Source: Sepioteuthis lessoniana
Lineage: Eukaryota > Mollusca > Cephalopoda > Myopsida > Loliginidae
Length of the DNA: 64,000 nucleotides
Direction: 5' to 3'
Assembly (NCBI GenBank): GCA_963585895.1
Contig: OY757904.1
Location: forward strand, 3,302,578-3,366,577
The translations under genes and the position numbers were made by a program. Each line of letters opens with the position of its first letter. The stretch's first letter is position 1. A model generated the notes under the pieces. It saw only the letters and a program-made list of their open reading frames with translations. It made no database searches and had not been told where the DNA came from. Below, one piece after another: positions 57,998 to 64,000 of the stretch.

Positions 57998-58674
57998 AAT
58001 TTGAAATATCTTCAGGTATAACGAATAATGATTCCTAAAAGTCTGGTAGAAATCGGGATAAAATAGCGGATCCTTTGGTATATGGACAGAAGGTCGGACA
58101 CTTAGTGAATTATAATTGGATTTACTAAGGAAAGAATAAAAGCAATTTATTCATCGATAAGATATATAAAATCATGAACCTTTTTGATGTCACCTTTTTT
58201 TATATTGAAATATCAATTGTTGAATAAAAGAAAAAAAACCATATAAAATGCAATTTAAAAATCATTTATTCTGTTTATTTATAATTGAGTAATAACAGTA
58301 AATTTGATGCAAAATATTTATCAGTAAGTTAAACCGATTCGTATGTTATTTATTAGAAAATATGAATTGCAAGTTATCTTTCATATTTCCTGGTGATATA
58401 GATATTTTCAATGTTTAACAGTCTAATTCGGAATGAATTGGGCAAGAAATATTGCGATGAGACAATCTTCCTAGTCGAGAATTTGTGTTTGCTTTGAAAA
58501 ACCAACATTCCTGGCTTTTACCGGGACTAGAACACCAAACTGCACACCAACTAAAAACAGACAACTCTATCAGTCGCGTGGAGGACATTATTCATGGATG
58601 ATATAATTACATAGATATCCTGTTTTGGTAGACACAAATACTCACTCATTTCTAATAAAGACTTGGAAAGTGCT
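57998..58674. other. AT-rich sequence, nothing recognised
   Basis: 58490-58620 is somewhat GC-richer and ends in a tRNA-like word, but no family assignment was possible. Confidence 0.4.
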
Positions 58675-59012
58675 CGTGCTATAATGATTATCCTCATCGG
58701 AAATGAACACGGAGACTCGAGTCCAAAACCTGGACGAGACTGTTTGCTTTCCTCTTAGCGCTAATATCCCCGGAAAAGGTATCAATCAAATAATTCTCCT
58801 TCTAGCTATGGATGAATTGTTGGATAGACTGGGCTCTTAAACATTGGTATAGCAACCGGTCTAGGAGAGGGAAATCTCTGAATTCAAGCCTGTTAAACTC
58901 CGCTTAAAACTTGATCTTGTATCGAATCCTGCTCGCGTTGAAACGATTGGGTAAAGTTAAGATGATTGATACATTTAAGATGATTGATACGTTCAAGATG
59001 ATTGATACATTC
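58675..59012 (+). mobile_element. SINE-A copy 7 with expanded 3' tail
   Basis: The + strand head has CGTGCTATAATGATTATCC (A-box region) and ACTCGAGTCCA (B-box region). The body contains GGATAGACTGGGCTC and CTAGGAGAGGGAAATCTC, and the 3' end is CGATTGGGTAAAG. Directly after it, an 18-bp unit AAGATGATTGATACATTT is repeated three times (58959, 58977, 58995). This is one of the longest SINE-A copies. Confidence 0.75.
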
Positions 59013-59184
59013 GATATGTGAGTGGATCAATAACTCTGTAACCTGACAAAGTTATTAACTAAATTTTGATCTGAAATTTTCACTGTAAAATTTTTGATAT
59101 TTGTGATTATTGGAAAAAAAAAAGATGTTTATTTTCATAATTTGATTATGGAATTGGTAATGCCTAAATATTTACCTGTAGCAG

Positions 59185-59257
59185 GGGGAGAACAAATCTG
59201 TTCATGCCTTTCCCAAGGACATTATCGTGAAGTGAAACGCAAGCAGGTTTGTCCAGA
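59185..59257 (-). mobile_element. SINE-A copy 8, fragment fused to SINE-B
   Basis: ATGCCTTTCCCAAGGACATT and GAAGTGAAACGCAAGCAGG match the middle of SINE-A on the - strand. It joins the SINE-B head at about 59258 without a gap. Confidence 0.6.
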
Positions 59258-59685
59258 ATTTGCCAGCCCTGTCGAATACGCCAAGTGCATCTCTACTGAG
59301 GAGCAAGACCACCTAAGAGTGTCTTGGATATGATACGACACCATTTGATGATGAGACCGTAGTCTTGGAGCTTAGTGGAATGTAGAGTACCTTTTCATTA
59401 CCATTACTCCCAAACCCACTCTGACCCGGCGTGGTAGTACCTATTAGGGTTCCATCTATGGGTCAAATAGAGAACTGTTTGACCAAAAACTATTAAATCA
59501 TTTAACTAAAAGAAAACAAATGATTGATGTTTTATAGAATTGTTCGTGTTAGATAGCAATTCTTGAAGATATTGAACAGTGTGCAGATGAAAACAATAAG
59601 ATTGACAACAAACTATCCACTTTGAAATCACATATGTATAACCATTTAACTGTGTGCAAAAAAATGACTGATGTTACATTGAATT

Positions 59686-60161
59686 TTTATCATTAAGGTT
59701 TTTCGGACTTTTGTCTTCATCTTTATTGTTATTTCCACAACGTTTCGGCCCATATGTCCTCCGGCCTTCTTCAGGTGTTTGTCGAACTCGGGAACCTTCA
59801 CGGAACTTCGAACTACGTCCTTTATTGAAACCACGGGGGTCGCCTGTTCTAATTCCGTTTGCCATGACCGGGTACAAGTGTTAAGTATTCCTGTATATTA
59901 CTCGCCTGTTGTGAGGATTGAACCTGCAACCTTCAGATGATTGTCTTCCTAGTAGCTCAGGGAACCAACGCCTATAACCGTTACGCCATGTGTCCTTCTG
60001 GACAATTCAGAGTGAAGGTTCCCGAGTTCGACAAACACCTGAAGAAGGCCGGAGGACATATCGGCCGAAACCTTATGGAAATAACAATAAAGATGAAGAC
60101 AATAGTCCGAAAAACCTTAATGATAAAAATCAACAAGCTTCGTCTCAGAAATTTAGACAAC
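59686..60161. mobile_element. SINE-C copy 3, fold-back form, perfect 12-bp TSD
   Basis: The left part (59686 to about 60011, - strand) is a complete SINE-C: 5' end CACTCTGAATTGTCC, A box TGGCGTAACGG, B box GCAGGTTCAATCC, and body to AACCTTAATGATAAA. From about 60010 a second body copy runs on the + strand (GTGAAGGTTCCCGAG to AGACAAC). The two bodies form an inverted repeat of about 115 bp with only a few mismatches. The unit is flanked by TTACATTGAATT at 59674-59685 and 60162-60173. Its target was a 71-bp SINE-B unit. Confidence 0.88.
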
Positions 60162-61110
60162 TTACATTGAATTGTTATCGTTACATAGCGATACTTGAAA
60201 CTACTTTACTGTGTGCCACAACTGAATTATTTGTATTTACATCGCAAAGCTTGGAACTATTTAACTGTGTGCAAGCAAATAAGCTCAGACCTGTTTGACC
60301 ATTTTACTATGTGTAAACGAATGACTGATGTTAAATTAAATTGTTTGTGTTATATAGCAATACTTGGAACTATTTAACTGTTTGCAAACGAATGAGTAAT
60401 GTAGAATAGAATTATTACAGTTGTATAGCAATACTTGAAACCCTTTAGCTGTGAGCAAAAATAGAAATATTGGCATTACTTTGCAATTTAACTACGCGCA
60501 AGTAAAACTATAATTGTGGAATATTGAAACCACTTCACTGTGTGCGAAAAATGCTTTATTTGTATTGCAATGTTATATTTGGAACCATTTGACCGTGTGC
60601 AAACAAATTTGGTGTAACTTTCTAAAAAATGAAATTACCTACAAACTATTGACTAATAAATCATATGTATATGTCTTTAACTGTGTGTGTAAACAAATGA
60701 CTGTCGTTAAATTAAGATGTTAGTGTTATACAGCAATACTTGAAACCATTTAACTGTATGCATATAAATGGTTCCTTTAAAAAATTTATCTCCAAATTAT
60801 TTGTTTACAAATCATATATGTAATATATGTATAAATAGAATTTGGAATCAAATAAACTATAATAGTCGATATACCCTAAAACCCAACCCAACCCATCCCA
60901 ACCCATCCCAACCCAACGGAATCCATTTGACTGTGTAAAAACAGTGTTGAATAGAATTAATGGTGTTAAATAGCAATACTTGTAACCACTTCATTGTGTG
61001 CACACAAATGATTGATATTAAACAGAATTATAAGTGTTAGATAGCAATACTTAAAAGCCGTATAACTGTGTGCAAAAAATACCAATATTTTATTGTATGC
61101 TAACAAATTA

Positions 61111-61636
61111 GCTTTGCCCAGTCAGCTGGGGCTGTAGAATACACCGACTGCACCTCTGCAGAGGGGTAAGACCCCTCCACCAACGTGTGTCTTGGATATG
61201 ACACTAAACTATCTGATAGCAAGGTTCCAGTAATGCTGGAGCTTTGGGGAATGCGGAGTGCCCCTTCATTGCCATCGCTCCCAGGTCCACTCTGGCCCAG
61301 AGTGGTAGCACCTGATATGCTCCTACTTATGGGTCAAATCGAACTAAACTGTGTACTTCTGTTAAACTGAATTGTTTGAAATGGAATTGGTTTGACATTT
61401 AACTGAGTAACAAAATCTATACTTATACTAAACTGAATTGGTTGAATTAGAACTGTTTGACTAAACTGAATAGCTTGAAATAGAAATGTTTTTGACAAAC
61501 TGTGTACTCATGCTAAATTGAATTTTTTGAAATTGAACTGATTATTTGTATAAAAACGGATTTAGCATTAAATAACCTGCAAAGGTTGATAGGCCATAAA
61601 ACGCAACCAACCAACCAACCAACCAACCAACCAACC
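61111..61636 (+). mobile_element. SINE-B copy, complete, nested
   Basis: The + strand head module (61111-61350) includes ACTGCACCTCTGCAGAGG, TTGCCATCGCTCCC and CTTATGGGTCAAATC. Then come four units of about 50 bp (words CTAAACTGAATTG and TAGAACTGTTTGAC), then the terminal module AAATAACCTGCAAAGG, GATAGGCCATAAAACGC and a (CAAC)n tail. AAATTA occurs at both edges (61105-61110 and 61637-61642). The internal unit differs in length from the 71-bp unit outside, so internal arrays differ between copies. Confidence 0.7.
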
Positions 61637-62131
61637 AAATTAACTGTAACTTTTTTAATAATAAAATTACCTATAAACTATTCACTTAGAAATCGTATGT
61701 ATATTGATGTATATGTGTACAAATAAATAAATGAAGTTAAATTGTTTGTGTTACACAGAAATACTTGGAACCATTTAACTATGTGCAAACGGATGATTAA
61801 TGATAAATGGAGTAATTCGAGATGGATGGAATTACTTGAAATTATTTAACGGTATACAAAAAATTAACTCAGGTTGTTTAAAAAAATTTATCAACAAATG
61901 TGCGTTTAAAGAGAATAAATATTTGATATACATGTACAAAGAAAATTTGGTATAAAATAACTTACAAGAATTGATATGCCATAAAATCTAACAACCAATC
62001 AACCAACCAACCAGAATTTGAACTCTGGTCTTCGATTAAGCTTTTCTCAACTATAACCGTTACATTAATTGCACCTCAACAAATTTTTATAAATGTTTGT
62101 CAGCAATCATTTTCATGAAACACACAAACAC

Positions 62132-62132
<1 letters not shown>

Positions 62133-62192
<60 letters not shown>
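62133..62192. repeat. (AT)n microsatellite
   Basis: A 60-bp run that also gives a YIYIYI frame, which is not a gene. Confidence 0.95.
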
Positions 62193-62194
<2 letters not shown>

Positions 62195-62734
62195 GTTGTA
62201 ATTTATTTACAAATTAGCTCTAAAAATGAATTTAATGAAAATATCTTTTGTAGTCGTTCTAAAGTATCTTTTAGGCTTTGTTGGCCAATCACTAGTTCGT
62301 TCGCAATGATTTTTTCATTAATGAAGTAAATCTATTACAACTCTGCTTGTAACGAGTAGAACTACTTAACATATGTAGACTGAGTAGAATCTTCGTCTGA
62401 GAAACAGAAACCGTTAGAGTCTGTTGCCAGGCAATAAGTTGATCAGTGCAGGTGTAGAAATCTGATCTGTGACAGGCAATTACGAACGGGACCATTTTTA
62501 GGGCAGAATTAATGCTATGCCACTCCTATAAAAGCACAGGAAAATCTTGGAAATCGCACTCTTAAGTTCAATTTCGGTATTAGAATCAAGCTTATTTCTC
62601 AGCCGCTACCATAACGATTACTACTGTACTTTTTAGGTCAGATAGATAGATAGATAGATACTGATATAACCTATACCACAAGTCTTCTCAGAAACAAAAA
62701 CTTTTTCATTGTAGGCATTTATATAATTCCTCTC
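62193..62734. other. AT-rich; (GATA)n at 62640-62660
   Basis: Nothing else supported. Confidence 0.45.
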
Positions 62735-62850
62735 CGGCGACCAATATGTGACACAATCTAAATTTTAAAGCGGAGTATAACTGGTTTGAATTCAGAGTTT
62801 TCCTTCTCCTTGACTGGTTGCCTTACCAAGACTCTAGAGCTTGACTTAGT
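62735..62850 (-). mobile_element. SINE-A copy 9, 3' half
   Basis: Contains AAAGCGGAGTATAACTGG, TTTGAATTCAGAGTTTTCC and TGACTGGTTGCC, the 3' half of the family. The tRNA-like head is missing. Confidence 0.6.
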
Positions 62851-62944
62851 CATAAGTCTTAAAAGCTAAGAATAGTTTACGTTTGACATAATGCTGCATG
62901 TATTGGGCACCAACTGATAATCGAACAAACAACTTATATTTTCC

Positions 62945-63200
62945 CAACCTCTCTGTCACGGAAGGTTGGGACACGAGGTAAGTTTTTAAAGGATTATAGC
63001 AGGTTTGAATCCAGGACTTTCTATCACTTAGACAAATTCCCTAATCGAGGCACTCAGTCTACCGTATGATCTGCAAAAGAGGGCTAGATGGATTCATGTC
63101 TTTCCCAAGAGCATTAATGCGAAGTGAAATGTAAACAGCCTTATTCAGGATTTGACTAGGGTCACCAATTCTATTTCCTACAATATCACGTTAAGCGGGC
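62945..63200 (-). mobile_element. SINE-A copy 10
   Basis: Nearly full length on the - strand: head near 63200-63130 with the B box decayed, middle with CATGTCTTTCCCAAGAGCAT read in reverse, and 3' end near CCCAACCTCTCTGTCACGG. It lies about 100 bp from copy 9 in the same orientation. Confidence 0.65.
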
Positions 63201-63218
63201 CTTCTAACTAGGAAAAAA

Positions 63219-63320
63219 TATACAAGACCAGCTTGTTAACCATTGCACTATGATGAATAGGAATACGATAAATAGGAAATGACATACAAGACCAGCTTGT
63301 TAACCATTGCATTACGATGA
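63219..63320. repeat. 66-bp direct duplication
   Basis: TACAAGACCAGCTTGTTAAC followed by CATTGCA occurs at about 63220 and 63286. The copies differ at one or two positions, which points to a recent local duplication next to the SINE-A head. Confidence 0.8.
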
Positions 63321-63497
63321 AACACCATAAAAACCTAAACGCGGCTTAGGTCATTGCATAAGGCCACAAATATGGATCGAACTTTTTACCACGTAGTACT
63401 GCTAATCTGGACAAAATTTATAAGCGTTATCACATAATGAGTTACGCTCGGTAAAAATTAAGCAAAGTTTATATTTGGCAGAAGGCCACAAGTATAG

Positions 63498-63633
63498 AGC
63501 ACTCATATTCCTTTAACCTTGGTTAAGCAATCAGTCTAAGAGAAGAAAAACTTCAAATGCAAACCAGCTTTACTTCGCTTAAAAAGTGAACTTTTATCGT
63601 ATCCTGTCCGTAGCAAATAGGTTGGGTAAATAG
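63498..63633 (+). mobile_element. SINE-A copy 11, 5'-truncated
   Basis: The + strand body has TTAACCTTGGTTAAGCAATC, AGTCTAAGAGAAGAAAAAC and GCTTTACTTCGCTTAAAAAG, with the 3' end AGGTTGGGTAAATAG. The tRNA-like head is absent, as in other 5'-truncated copies. Confidence 0.7.
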
Positions 63634-64000
63634 AAATAATTACACAACGCTGAGATGTCCATGTAATTTTTATGGCTTGGACACAAACCTATGTGCTCAT
63701 TTCTTATGAGATTTTTTTCCTGAAGCCAGTAAAATTTTCATGAAAAATGATCCATAATCCTAATGAAAAAATTGCGACGTTAAGAACATCTTATTTTAAT
63801 TATTTCTATTGATCATATTTTCGTATTTCCAGTGTTGTAACTGCCATTCGTAATATGCATTAAATTCTGAAAATATTGTGCAAATGGATCATTTAAAGTT
63901 ACCTTACTGCAGACAAGAACCTCCAGGCGATTGACGTCATCCTGTTGGATTTTTCTTCAACGGAAATCATTCCACGGGTAATTATATATACGAATCTTGT
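63634..64000. other. AT-rich sequence to window edge
   Basis: Nothing recognised. Confidence 0.4.

Larger units (their letters stand above)
59258..62013 (+). repeat. SINE-B block with 71-bp minisatellite units
   Basis: A head module (59258-59490) is followed by many degenerate units of about 71 bp, recognisable by AACTGTGTGCAAACAAATG, GACTGATGTTAAATTG and ATAGCAATACTTGAAACC. Units recur through 59520-60780 and 60910-61080, and in part at 61640-61870. Terminal modules ending in CCAACC-type runs occur at 60840-60920, 61570-61640 and 61950-62013, so at least two or three elements are nested or merged. SINE-C copy 3 and one complete SINE-B copy lie inside. No protein is encoded. Confidence 0.75.

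Noticed and set aside
60880..60920. CCCAACCC repeats considered as an interstitial telomere-like tract
   Set aside because: The unit is CCAAC/CCAT-like and sits at the end of a SINE-B terminal module, so it is a retroposon tail.

Overview
This window looks like intergenic or intronic DNA from a repeat-rich animal genome, most likely a cephalopod such as an octopus. That is an inference from recalled resemblance of the SINE and LINE families and from the very abundant (TA)n, (TG)n, (GA)n and (CA)n tracts; no search was run. It is AT-rich, and I recognise no host protein-coding gene, rRNA gene, true tRNA gene or CRISPR array. Open frames are short and are mostly microsatellites read as protein (YIYIYI, SLSLSL, HTHTHT) or debris of transposable elements.

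I named the repeat families locally. LINE-R is an APE-endonuclease, RTE-like non-LTR element with a (TGA)n tail (14.8-16.0, 16.9-17.7, 27.9-28.2 and 45.5-45.9 kb). LINE-D is a restriction-like-endonuclease element of R2/NeSL type with a CCHC knuckle and an (AAT)n tail (28.5, 32.0, 42.7, 44.6 and 46.5 kb, plus a long RT-bearing relative at 48.4-51.0 kb). There are two Penelope-like fragments (21.0 and 51.7 kb), one clean solo LTR (18.4-19.5 kb), a possible gypsy integrase remnant (57.6 kb), mariner/Tc1 remnants (7.7, 16.2 and 34.7 kb) and a pogo/Tigger-like deletion derivative (52.45-53.13 kb). The small retroposons are SINE-A (11 pieces), SINE-D (3) and SINE-C (3), plus SINE-B, a long composite element carrying an internal minisatellite.

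Layout: 0-14 kb holds scattered SINEs and minisatellites. 14-21.5 kb is a dense nest (SINE-C, two LINE-R copies, a mariner MITE, a solo LTR inside a minisatellite, a Penelope fragment). 21.5-27.9 kb is mostly unrecognised. 27.9-35.3 kb holds LINE-R and LINE-D tails and a large AT palindrome. 36-42 kb is sparse. 42.3-53.2 kb is rich in LINE-D, Penelope and pogo-like pieces. 54-59 kb is sparse. 59.2-62.0 kb is one complex SINE-B/minisatellite block, followed by a SINE-A cluster at the right edge.

The strongest observations concern insertion mechanism. All three SINE-C copies contain internal inversions, each bounded by its own target-site duplication of about 12 bp. One LINE-R copy has a head-to-head 5' inversion with a perfect 10-bp duplication, as expected of twin priming. 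A solo LTR sits in a tandem array so cleanly that the pre-insertion sequence can be read directly.
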